DNA of 64,000 bases from positions 273,501-337,500 of the forward strand of contig NZ_JAFCLP010000003.1 of NCBI RefSeq assembly GCF_018129405.1, given 5' to 3'. Below are positions 19,341 to 27,494 of this stretch, piece by piece (within the stretch, counting starts at the first letter, position 1; each line of letters opens with the position of its first letter). This DNA comes from Bradyrhizobium iriomotense. Its GTDB lineage: Bacteria > Pseudomonadota > Alphaproteobacteria > Rhizobiales > Xanthobacteraceae. Made by a program: the position numbers and the translations under genes. The notes under the pieces are model-generated. The model searched no databases. It was not told where the DNA came from and saw only the letters and a program-made list of their open reading frames with translations.

Positions 19341-19753
19341 TGGGCTGAACACACGATAACTACTTGGTTTCATTTAATAATTCGACAGAAATCAAAGTTT
19401 CGCCGCAGTCAGATTGCCCAAAACTTGAGCGAATAAAATGTATGCTAATGTGGCAGACAGTTTATTTATTGAGCAAAATTGCGCTTCTGTCTAAATTTCC
19501 GGCATAACTATTTCTGCACCGCAACCGCTGTTTGGGGCCGACTTGCCTTGAAAGCGCCCCCTCAATGTTCCATATGAACGGCCGAGACCTCTTGCGAATC
19601 AAGGGGTCGTAGCGAGCCGCGTGTTCTTAAGCCCCTCCGGGCCTCTGGCTTGCCCCATATCTCCCAAGCCATCCGACACCCCAAACACGCAGGTGTCTTC
19701 TTGACACCCTTTTGCGCGCGCCGCGCTGAATGCGCCGGGCGCCCGCTTTTGAC
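19341..19753. other. intergenic region between urtA and the helicase gene
   Basis: About 410 nt separate the divergent urtA promoter and the RNA helicase. The part at 19360-19500 is markedly AT-rich for this genome, with TTTAATAATT, AATAAAATGTATG and TTTATTTATTGAGCAAAA, and would suit activator or IHF-type binding for the sigma-54 promoter. The part at 19560-19753 is probably the 5' leader of the helicase mRNA. It contains a short hairpin (AGGTGTC...GACACC near 19691-19708). No open reading frame is convincing. Confidence 0.5.
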
Positions 19754-21316
<1,563 letters not shown>

Positions 21317-21339
21317 CCGTCCACGACCTGGAGATATCA

Positions 21340-21630
21340 ATGGCTAAGGAAGAGCTGATCCAGTTCGAAGGACTGGTCACCGAAATCCTCCCCGACGCCC
21401 GCTACCGCGTGCAGCTCGACGCCGGACACGAGATCGTCGCCTACACCGCCGGCAAGATGAAGAAGAACCGCATCAAGACGCTCGCGGGCGACCGCGTGAC
21501 CGTGGAGATGTCGCCCTATGATCTCGAGAAGGGCCGGCTGATTTTCCGCCACAAGGACGAGCGTCCCGCAACATCTGGCGGACCGCCGCGCGGTGGCCCG
21601 CAGCGCGGTGGCCAGTTCCGCCGCCGCTAA
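21340..21630 (+). CDS. infA: translation initiation factor IF-1 with C-terminal RG extension
   Basis: A 96-residue protein. Residues 1 to about 75 are a complete S1/OB-fold IF-1 ([49 protein letters not shown]). A tail of about 20 residues follows, with [12 protein letters not shown] and a final RRR, which canonical IF-1 (about 72 residues) lacks. IF-1 binds the ribosomal A site during initiation; an RG tail suggests extra RNA binding. It follows the helicase by 23 nt and is probably co-transcribed. It may be a second, stress-related infA copy, since the essential gene usually has the short form. Confidence 0.9.
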   Translation: MAKEELIQFEGLVTEILPDARYRVQLDAGHEIVAYTAGKMKKNRIKTLAGDRVTVEMSPYDLEKGRLIFRHKDERPATSGGPPRGGPQRGGQFRRR

Positions 21631-21686
21631 GCGCCGAATAGTCAGTCCGCGCACAAGCGCGGAATTAAAATGCTGACCTGTATGCT

Positions 21687-21713
21687 GATCCGCCGCGCGC
21701 ATCGCGGCGGATC
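21687..21713. other. perfect hairpin in the infA-cspA gap
   Basis: GATCCGCCGCG at 21687-21697 and CGCGGCGGATC at 21703-21713 form an 11-bp stem with a CGCAT loop. An A-run follows on the plus strand, so it is not an intrinsic terminator for infA. It lies about 190 nt before cspA. A second possible pairing, CGTCCGG at 21727-21733 with CCGGACG at 21782-21788, encloses an AT-rich loop. Long structured leaders are usual for cold-shock mRNAs, so both may belong to the cspA 5' UTR. Confidence 0.6.
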
Positions 21714-21905
21714 AAAAAATCGTGCACGTCCGGATTGTTTTGAAGCCCCATTTCCAATAAAATGAATTAATCGATTTTCGGCCGGACGACATTGGCATCC
21801 ACCGGTATAGCCGGTTCAGACACGCTGACGACCCTTCCAGAAATTCGATCTAACCTGTCCGCGCGAGCGGGCTCTTACATTGTTTATCTGAGAGGGAACT
21901 ACCCC

Positions 21906-22118
21906 GTGAGCATGGGAACCGTGAAGTGGTTTAACGCGACCAAGGGCTTCGGCTTCATCCAGCCCGACGATGGCGGCAAGGACGTGTTCGTGCACATCAG
22001 CGCCGTCGAGCGCGCCGGCCTCGGCACGCTGCGCGAAGGCCAGAAGATCTCCTACGAGATCGTCGCCGATCGCCGGTCTGGCAAGTCGGCCGCCGACAAC
22101 CTTCGCTCCGCCGGCTGA
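21906..22118 (+). CDS. cspA: cold-shock domain protein CspA-like
   Basis: A 70-residue single cold-shock domain with the RNP1 motif KGFGFIQ and RNP2-like DVFVHISAV. It binds single-stranded RNA and DNA and melts secondary structure, acting as an RNA chaperone. The GTG at 21906 sits eight bases after AGAGGGA and gives [10 protein letters not shown]. The ATG at 21912 is the alternative. A long leader precedes it and a strong terminator follows. With the helicase and the IF-1 gene it forms a group of three RNA-handling genes. Confidence 0.95.
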   Translation: MSMGTVKWFNATKGFGFIQPDDGGKDVFVHISAVERAGLGTLREGQKISYEIVADRRSGKSAADNLRSAG

Positions 22119-22173
22119 ACCCACGGACCTTCGGTCCGGATCAGCTCGACCGAGCAAGTCGAAGCAACAACGG

Positions 22174-22204
22174 AAAAGGCCGTGCGCGATGCACGGCCTT
22201 TTTT
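22174..22204 (+). terminator. intrinsic terminator after cspA
   Basis: The stem AAGGCCGTGC/GCACGGCCTT (22176-22185 and 22191-22200) has a five-base loop and runs straight into TTTT. It lies 58 nt after the cspA stop and ends the plus-strand group before the convergent pseudopilin gene. Confidence 0.9.
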
Positions 22205-22224
22205 CATGTTGGAGACCGGTGCAC

Positions 22225-22803
22225 TCAGTAGGTCGTGCAGGCGGTAGCCGGGCTGTAATAGACGCAGGTCGACTGGCGCGGCCTTGTATAGGCGACGTCG
22301 CTCAACGTGATCGCGCTCTTGAGCGCATAGCCGACCGACGGCGTGTAGGTGTAGCTGACCTCGCTGAAGATCAGATAAGTGCCACCGATCGCCAGCGTCG
22401 TGGGAATCGTGACCAGGGACTTCTGCGTCCGTGGCACCGATCCCTTGCTCCACTGCACATGCGCCTGCAGGCTCGAGGGATCGACATAGAGCTCGGTGAT
22501 CGTCGCCAAGACCGGCGAGGTGGCATAAGGCGTCATGATGCCAGTCGAGGCGGCGAAGAAGTTGGTCATGTCGGTATCGCCGACCGACGTCGACTGCGAG
22601 GTGAGGTCCGACAGCGTCCGCGCCATCAGCGTCACCTTGCGATCGATCGCCACGGCCGACGAGAACTCGACCGTGCCGAAGAACATCACCAGCATCAGCG
22701 GCACGACCACCGCGAATTCAGTGGCTGCCAGACCTCTGCCATCGGCAAGGAATTCGTGCGCGGAGAGACGCATCGCCCGCCAGATTTTCGCAATCGCCTG
22801 CAT
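22225..22803 (-). CDS. TadE-family pseudopilin of the Flp/Tad pilus system
   Basis: A 192-residue envelope protein. A short basic leader ends in GLAATEF, the prepilin-like motif G-x4-E-F with Gly24 and Glu29. A hydrophobic helix (VVVPLMLVMFFGTVEFS) follows, then a periplasmic Ser/Thr-rich domain with two Cys near the C-terminus. TadE-like proteins are processed by the Tad prepilin peptidase and help assemble or anchor Flp pili. The ATG at 22803 is chosen; a long in-frame extension runs through the upstream repeat and is rejected. It follows a second TadE-family gene. Confidence 0.85.
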   Translation of the reverse strand: MQAIAKIWRAMRLSAHEFLADGRGLAATEFAVVVPLMLVMFFGTVEFSSAVAIDRKVTLMARTLSDLTSQSTSVGDTDMTNFFAASTGIMTPYATSPVLATITELYVDPSSLQAHVQWSKGSVPRTQKSLVTIPTTLAIGGTYLIFSEVSYTYTPSVGYALKSAITLSDVAYTRPRQSTCVYYSPATACTTY

Positions 22804-22826
22804 CGTTCCGCCGATCCGTTGGTCTA

Positions 22827-22884
22827 TTGTTTGAGCATGATCTATTCGGAAAACCGCTATGCACTTTTCCGGATCATGCTCTAG
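22827..22884. repeat. dispersed palindromic repeat, copy C (short form)
   Basis: GAGCATGATC...CGGAAAACCGC at the left pairs with GCACTTTTCCGGATCATGCTC at the right. It fills the gap between the two pseudopilin genes. Its right edge, CTAG at 22881-22884, supplies the TAG stop codon of the minus-strand gene at 22881-23459. Confidence 0.85.
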
Positions 22885-23459
22885 TAGGGCTCGTTCTTGA
22901 ACGCGGCCGTGGCCACCAGCAGCCGCTTGCTGCCGGTGAGATTGGCGATGTCGTAGCCAAGCCCGGTCACGAACAGCGGCCACTGGTAGAACAGGCGCAC
23001 CACCACGATGTCGCCGGCACTGCCCGGGCTGTAGCTCATGCTCGTGTCGAAACTTCCGGAGCCGTCGATGTGGCTCGACAGCGTGACCGCAGAGAAGGAC
23101 GAGAAGCTCGTGACGTCGACGTAGAGCTTGCTGCAATCGAACAGCGCCGGGATCTGGCTACAGACGTAGGTCTTGAACGTCGCTTGCGTGCACGGCGTGC
23201 CGACGCCGGACACCGCACAGGCGGTCACCGAACCCGATTGCGCCTGCCCGGTCAGCACCACCCGCGCGGAATTCTGCGTGATGGTCTCGAGCACCTGGCT
23301 CGCGAAGAACATGAGCGCCGTCTCGATGATGGCGAACAGCAGCGCAAAGAAGATCGGCGCGACCAGCGCGAACTCGACGGCCGCGGAACCGCGGCGGTTG
23401 CGGCGAAACCGGCGCAGCACGGTTCGCAGCGTGAACCTCACGGGTGCAGGCGTTGGCAT
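22881..23459 (-). CDS. TadE/TadG-like pseudopilin of the Flp/Tad pilus system
   Basis: A 192-residue protein with an Arg-rich leader and the motif GSAAVEF (Gly24, Glu29), the same spacing as in its downstream neighbour. A helix ALVAPIFFALLFAIIETALMF follows, then a periplasmic domain with four Cys. It is probably a TadG- or TadE-class minor pilin cleaved by CpaA. The ATG at 23459 is preferred to a TTG at 23477; GGGGAAA precedes it. A perfect TTAA-N7-TTAA box lies about 100 nt upstream. Its stop codon belongs to a repeat element. Confidence 0.85.
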   Translation of the reverse strand: MPTPAPVRFTLRTVLRRFRRNRRGSAAVEFALVAPIFFALLFAIIETALMFFASQVLETITQNSARVVLTGQAQSGSVTACAVSGVGTPCTQATFKTYVCSQIPALFDCSKLYVDVTSFSSFSAVTLSSHIDGSGSFDTSMSYSPGSAGDIVVVRLFYQWPLFVTGLGYDIANLTGSKRLLVATAAFKNEPY

Positions 23460-23560
23460 CGCGTCAAGTTTCCCCAAGAGCGGCGATCATCCGCTCCATT
23501 CGATAGCTAAAACTGATTGTTTAAGTGTTTCAGGACCGCCGCGGCCGGCGGAACACACCG

Positions 23561-23575
23561 TTAAGGGGTCGTTAA
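23561..23575. promoter_or_regulatory. putative CtrA-binding site upstream of the pseudopilin genes
   Basis: TTAAGGGGTCGTTAA matches the alphaproteobacterial CtrA consensus TTAA-N7-TTAA exactly. It lies 102 nt before the start of the minus-strand pseudopilin gene. In Caulobacter CtrA controls pilA and cpa genes, so the location is sensible. Chance occurrence of an 8-base constraint in this length of sequence is possible but low given the high GC. Confidence 0.55.
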
Positions 23576-23688
23576 CCAGGGACGACCCGAGGCGTACCGC
23601 GGACTGCCGAGCGCAACGGTCCGGACTGAACCGCACGATCCGGCCACCGCCAATCGAACTTGCTCGCTGGCTTCGTTAGTTGGTCTCG

Positions 23689-24186
23689 TTAGTTGGTCTT
23701 GGCACCCGCGCCGGCATTGCCGCTGGCATTGCTGCTGAGCGAACCGGCCTGGCCCATCGTGGTATTGAAGTAGTTGTCGCTGTCGCCCAGCGTCACGCGG
23801 CGCTGGCAAAGCGGCAGGCAGCTGTAGGACTCGCGCTCGACCCCGCGATAGACGGTGACGAGCCGATCGCTCGGACCTTCGACCTGGATCTGGCGGTCGA
23901 CCAGGATTTCGCCGGCGCGATCCAGTGCGATGAAATTGGTGGCGCCGTAGCCCTTACCGGTCACGACGATCATGCCGCCGGGCTGGAGCGTGACGTCGGC
24001 GATCAGGGGATTTCCGACCACGATGGTCGCCACCTTGCCGGGCAGCCGGACCAGCTTGGCCTGGTCGACGTTGACGGCGATGGTATCGGCGGTGGATTCG
24101 GCAAGGCCGGCAGAAGGCGATGCCAGCACCGCGGCCGCAACCAGAAGACAGACGCGCGCATGGCGGCGCAGCAGTTGTTTACGCAT
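23689..24186 (-). CDS. stand-alone pilus-assembly N-terminal domain protein (CpaC N-domain-like)
   Basis: A 165-residue secreted protein. A signal peptide (VCLLVAAAVLASPSAGLAES) is followed by a domain like the N-terminal part of CpaC/RcpA: KLVRLPGKVATIVVGNPLIA, then MIVVTGKGYGATNFIALD. There is no secretin domain. A later segment, YSCLPLCQRRVTLGD, holds a CxxxC pair, and the last 25 residues are Gly/Ala/Ser/Asn-rich. It resembles the N-domain of the true CpaC at 27491-28975 and may assist or cap the secretin. It is in the same orientation as the two pseudopilins, about 230 nt upstream of them. Confidence 0.8.
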   Translation of the reverse strand: MRKQLLRRHARVCLLVAAAVLASPSAGLAESTADTIAVNVDQAKLVRLPGKVATIVVGNPLIADVTLQPGGMIVVTGKGYGATNFIALDRAGEILVDRQIQVEGPSDRLVTVYRGVERESYSCLPLCQRRVTLGDSDNYFNTTMGQAGSLSSNASGNAGAGAKTN

Positions 24187-24337
24187 ACTCTTACCCCCGG
24201 GACGTCACAAACCGGCAGAAGCGATCAGATACAGCGGAGCCGGTGCCCGACCCCGCTAACCTGCCCTCAATTCGTGAACGTTCCGCAAATTCGCCTTCTA
24301 TCGTTTGAACGGACTGACGATTTGCCGCCCTCTAGGA

Positions 24338-24444
24338 CTCTAAAGCGCGATGAGATTGGGATGAATCCTCATCGCGCTTTAGGTTGTTGTTTACGCATGA
24401 TCTTTCCGGAAAACCGCTTCGCACTTTTCCGGATCATGCTTTAG
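24338..24444. repeat. dispersed palindromic repeat, copy D (long form)
   Basis: It is nearly the same as copy A. One inverted repeat is AAAGCGCGATGAG...CTCATCGCGCTTT. A second is GCATGATC...CGGAAAACCGC with GCACTTTTCCGGATCATGC. The right edge TTAG at 24441-24444 provides the TAA stop codon of the sterol-desaturase-like gene on the minus strand. Confidence 0.85.
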
Positions 24445-25268
24445 CGACGGAACGGATAGGCAAGCTGCCCTCCGATCTCCTTCGGCATGGTCGCTTCGTC
24501 CTTGCCATAGTCCTGCGGCAGTTTCCCCTCCGGCATGCGGAAGGTGCCGAACAGCACGTCCCAGACAGGGAACGTCCCGGCGAAATTGGTGTCGCCGCCG
24601 TCTTCGAGCGGAGTGTGGTGCCAGCGGTGGAATACCGGCGTCGCCAGCACGTATTTGAACGGCCCGAAGGTCCAGTTCAGATTGGCGTGCACGAAGGCCG
24701 AATGGAAGGTCGTGAACGGGGAGACCCAGATCATGACGTTCGGCGAGATGCCGGCCATCAGCAGCACGACGTCGACGCCGATCGTGCCGAGCATGAGATT
24801 AACGGGATGGAAACGGGCTGCCGAAATCCAGCTGATCTCCTCGGAGGAGTGATGGATCGCATGGTACTTCCAGAACTCGCCGCCATGGAATAGCCGGTGC
24901 AGCCAGTACAGCATGAAGTCCGACAGCACCAGGAACAGCACAGCCTGAACCCAGAGCGGCAATTGCGCCAGCGGGCCGTGGCCGTTGTCGTAGAAGGCGA
25001 TGAGATCGTCGGCGTCGTGGATGTTGAAGAAGACGCTCGCCCCGACGATCAGGAGCCCGATCCGCATGGTGCGGGCGAATACCGGCACGAAGAACCAGTA
25101 GCAGATGTCGGTGACAATCTCCCGCTTGCGCCACCACGGCACGCCGGGATTGCAGGCCCAGAAGTGCTCGAGCACTGTGAAGACCAGCGCGAGCACGAAA
25201 GTGACGGGGACCACCTTCGCGATGGTCTCGCCGAGCATCAGGGCGACTTGCATGGGCAGGCTCGACAT
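24441..25268 (-). CDS. sterol desaturase / fatty acid hydroxylase superfamily protein
   Basis: A 275-residue membrane protein with four to five hydrophobic segments. It carries the histidine clusters of this di-iron superfamily: HRLFH (near residue 122), HAIHH (near 135), and HRWHH (near 211). Members hydroxylate or desaturate lipids and hopanoids, or act as ether-lipid enzymes. The substrate here is not apparent. It lies inside the pilus locus between the minus-strand pilus genes and the Flp pilin, but nothing links it functionally to pili. The stop codon is contributed by repeat copy D. Confidence 0.88.
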   Translation of the reverse strand: MSSLPMQVALMLGETIAKVVPVTFVLALVFTVLEHFWACNPGVPWWRKREIVTDICYWFFVPVFARTMRIGLLIVGASVFFNIHDADDLIAFYDNGHGPLAQLPLWVQAVLFLVLSDFMLYWLHRLFHGGEFWKYHAIHHSSEEISWISAARFHPVNLMLGTIGVDVVLLMAGISPNVMIWVSPFTTFHSAFVHANLNWTFGPFKYVLATPVFHRWHHTPLEDGGDTNFAGTFPVWDVLFGTFRMPEGKLPQDYGKDEATMPKEIGGQLAYPFRR

Positions 25269-25387
25269 CGTCGCCTCTCTTCCGAATTGCTGGTCCTCCT
25301 ACGCCTACTCCGCGAAATTTAAGGGAGGGTGAAGCCGGCGACGCAGTTGCAGCGCGTCCGGAACCGGAGCGAATTTCGATAGGTGCT

Positions 25388-25402
25388 TTAAGGCGAAATT
25401 CA
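25388..25402. promoter_or_regulatory. imperfect CtrA-like box upstream of the Flp pilin gene
   Basis: TTAAGGCGAAATTCA has one mismatch to TTAA-N7-TTAA and lies 135 nt before the pilin start. A weaker relative, TTAAGGCGATTTAGA at 26587-26601, precedes cpaB. Both share the first nine bases. This is weak evidence on its own but is supported by the perfect box at 23561. Confidence 0.3.
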
Positions 25403-25536
25403 CTTTGGGCAAAAGCATCGCGCAGGAATTGGGTTTACACGATCGAATTAACTCTACCGAAAGAGCTCGGCTCTCATGGTCTTCGCGTCAACGACAGCGC
25501 CGAACGAGGCGATCCCACACCAGATGGAGTTTGTTC

Positions 25537-25701
25537 ATGAAGAACTTGATTGCGCGTTTCGCGAAGGATGAATCCGGCGCCACCGCCATCGAATACGGCC
25601 TGATCGCCGCCGGCATCGCGCTGGCCATCATCACCGTCGTCAACAATCTCGGCAGCACGCTGAACACCAAGTTCGGCTCGATCAGCTCCTCGCTGAAGTA
25701 A
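25537..25701 (+). CDS. Flp/Fap-type major pilin
   Basis: A 54-residue prepilin. A positively charged leader (MKNLIARFAKDESG) is followed by the Flp motif G-x4-E-Y (Gly14, Glu19, Tyr20). Cleavage by the CpaA peptidase would occur after Gly14. The hydrophobic helix GLIAAGIALAIITVVNNLG then builds the fibre. The start has GGAG seven bases upstream. A terminator follows, so the abundant pilin mRNA is probably separate from the assembly genes. It is often named pilA or flp; the symbol is left open. Confidence 0.95.
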   Translation: MKNLIARFAKDESGATAIEYGLIAAGIALAIITVVNNLGSTLNTKFGSISSSLK

Positions 25702-25720
25702 GCGACCGACAAACGACGGC

Positions 25721-25752
25721 AAAAGCCCCGGACCTCCGGGGCCTTTGTTTTT
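25721..25752 (+). terminator. intrinsic terminator after the Flp pilin gene
   Basis: AAAGCCCCGG at 25722-25731 and CCGGGGCCTTT at 25736-25746 form a GC-rich stem with a 4-base loop and one bulged base. GTTTTT follows. It allows high pilin expression with partial read-through into the cpa genes. Confidence 0.85.
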
Positions 25753-25771
25753 CTGAGTACGGCGAGTTCCA

Positions 25772-25918
25772 GTGGCGTTGCGAAAGTACAGAACGGATGC
25801 CGCGGTTGCGGCGAGCGAGGCGCAGGCGGCGCCGACCGGCTCGCCGGCCTATTGGGTGTGCCTTGCACTGCTGCTGGCAACGGTCGCACTCGCCGCGCGC
25901 ATTGCCAGCCTCTGGTGA
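25772..25918 (+). CDS. small single-pass membrane peptide between pilin and CpaA
   Basis: A 48-codon reading frame starting with GTG: a basic N-terminus (ALRKYRTD), an Ala-rich linker, then a clear membrane helix YWVCLALLLATVALAARIA and a short SLW end. A stop lies just upstream in frame, so the GTG at 25772 is the only start. A GGCGAG is seven bases before it. It lies 20 nt after the pilin terminator and 122 nt before cpaA on the same strand. I know no family for it. Composition and position favour a real gene, for example a regulator or stabiliser of Tad membrane proteins, but this is inference. Confidence 0.5.
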   Translation: MALRKYRTDAAVAASEAQAAPTGSPAYWVCLALLLATVALAARIASLW

Positions 25919-26040
25919 GCACGCCTCTGGCGGACTGCGCCCAGCCGGCCGCTGCTGCCGTTGTCGGTTTGTTTAGCACTGCCGGCTAGCATCGCGCGAC
26001 GCCAGACCCCGCGACAAATCCAGGCCTCAAGACGCAGCCC

Positions 26041-26565
26041 ATGATCCTCGACCTTGCGCGCCTCCTGCTCTTCCCGGCCCTGCTGGCGTTCGCCGCCGCG
26101 AGCGATCTCTTCACGATGACCATCTCGAACCGTGTATCGCTGGCGCTGGTCGCGGGCTTCTTCGTGCTCGCCCTTGCCGGTGGCATGGCACCTTACGAGA
26201 TGCTCAGTCATGTCGGCGCCGGCGCGCTTCTGCTGGTCGTGGCCTTCACGTGCTTTGCGATGGGCTGGGTCGGCGGCGGCGACGCCAAGGTCGCAGCCTC
26301 CGTCGCGCTCTGGTTCGGCTTCGCGCACCTGATGAACTTCCTGCTCTACGCCTCGCTGTTCGGCGGCGCGCTGACGCTGCTCCTGCTCCAGTTCCGGCAA
26401 TGGCCGTTGCCCTACGGCCTCGCGGGCCAAGCCTGGCTTGCACGACTGCACGCCAAGGAGAGCGGCATACCCTACGGCATCGCGCTCGCGCTGAGCGCGC
26501 TGATGGTCTACCCGGAGACCGAATGGGTGAAGGCGATCGACCTCGCTCACCTCGCACTGCGCTGA
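26041..26565 (+). CDS. cpaA: prepilin peptidase CpaA (TadV)
   Basis: A 174-residue membrane aspartyl protease. The two catalytic aspartates of this class are visible: Asp22 in AASDLFTMTISN and Asp81 in GWVGGGDAK (the GxGD motif). About five membrane helices are seen. It lacks the N-methylation domain of PilD, as is normal for TadV/CpaA. It cleaves the Flp pilin and the two TadE-like pseudopilins of this locus. Confidence 0.95.
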   Translation: MILDLARLLLFPALLAFAAASDLFTMTISNRVSLALVAGFFVLALAGGMAPYEMLSHVGAGALLLVVAFTCFAMGWVGGGDAKVAASVALWFGFAHLMNFLLYASLFGGALTLLLLQFRQWPLPYGLAGQAWLARLHAKESGIPYGIALALSALMVYPETEWVKAIDLAHLALR

Positions 26566-26693
26566 ACACACCGGGTAAACCCGGCGTTAAGGCGATTTAG
26601 ATACGCCTCATTAACCATGCTTTGACGAATAGCTGGTCAACTGCCGATTACGGCGGCGGCAGCGTCGCGGCGTCTTGTTGGAAAGTGAAGCGT

Positions 26694-27494
26694 ATGAATA
26701 GGGCACGCATTGTCGTCCTGACGGTCGCCATCTGCGCCGGCGGCGTCGCCGCGTACCTGGCGAGCGGCTCGGACAATTCTGCGCCGCCTCCGGTGGCTCC
26801 GGTCGCGCAGCTTCCGACCGTCGACGTGCTGGTGGCCAAGAACGACATCGGTCTCGGCCAGACCGTCAAGCCTGAAGACGTGCAATGGCAGACCTGGCCG
26901 GCCGCGACCGCCAGCTCGACGTTCATCCGCCGCAACGAGCGCCCGGAGGGCGCAACCCAGGTGACGGGCTCGATCGCACGCGCCCCCTTCATCCAGGGTG
27001 AGCCGATCCGCGACCAGAAGCTGGTCAAGGCCGAGGGCTCCGGCTTCATGGCGGCGATCCTGCCCACCGGCATGCGCGCGATCTCGACCGAGATCTCGCC
27101 GGAGACCGGCGCAGGCGGCTTCATCCTGCCCAACGATCGCGTCGACGTGCTTCTGACCCGCCGCCTCAAGAACCCCGATCAGAGCAGCGGCGCCCCCGAT
27201 ATCATCAGCTCCGAGATCATTCTGGCCAATATCCGAGTCCTGGCCATCGACCAGGCACCAAAGGAAAAGGACGGCCAGAACGCGGTGGTCGGCAAGACCG
27301 TCACCCTCGAGCTCAATCCCGCACAGACGGCGACACTGTCCGCCGCGCGCCAGAGCGGCACGCTGTCGCTGGCGTTGCGCAGCATCGCCGACGTCAAGAT
27401 GAGCGAGATCACGCTCGATGATTCCGCACAGAAGCGCGATGGCGTTTCGATCATTCGCTACGGCATCCCGAGCGCGACGGCAAAGGCACGATGA
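26694..27494 (+). CDS. cpaB: Flp pilus assembly protein CpaB (RcpC)
   Basis: A 266-residue periplasmic protein with an N-terminal membrane anchor (IVVLTVAICAGGVAAYLAS). An SAF-like domain follows, with VDVLVAKNDIGLGQTVKPEDVQWQTWP. After that comes ISPETGAGGFILPNDRVDVLLTR, the RcpC/CpaB signature. The ATG at 26694 has GGAAAG eight bases upstream. It acts with the CpaC secretin in the outer part of the machine. Its last four bases overlap the start of cpaC. Confidence 0.93.
   Translation: MNRARIVVLTVAICAGGVAAYLASGSDNSAPPPVAPVAQLPTVDVLVAKNDIGLGQTVKPEDVQWQTWPAATASSTFIRRNERPEGATQVTGSIARAPFIQGEPIRDQKLVKAEGSGFMAAILPTGMRAISTEISPETGAGGFILPNDRVDVLLTRRLKNPDQSSGAPDIISSEIILANIRVLAIDQAPKEKDGQNAVVGKTVTLELNPAQTATLSAARQSGTLSLALRSIADVKMSEITLDDSAQKRDGVSIIRYGIPSATAKAR

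Noticed and set aside
19500-19530. TGCACC...-containing stretch as an NtrC site upstream of the urt promoter
   Set aside because: It matches only one half of the GCACCA-N3-TGGTGC consensus; the second half is absent.
21687-21713. Hairpin after infA as an intrinsic terminator
   Set aside because: The stem is perfect, but A residues rather than T residues follow on the coding strand, and no U-run follows on the other strand either.
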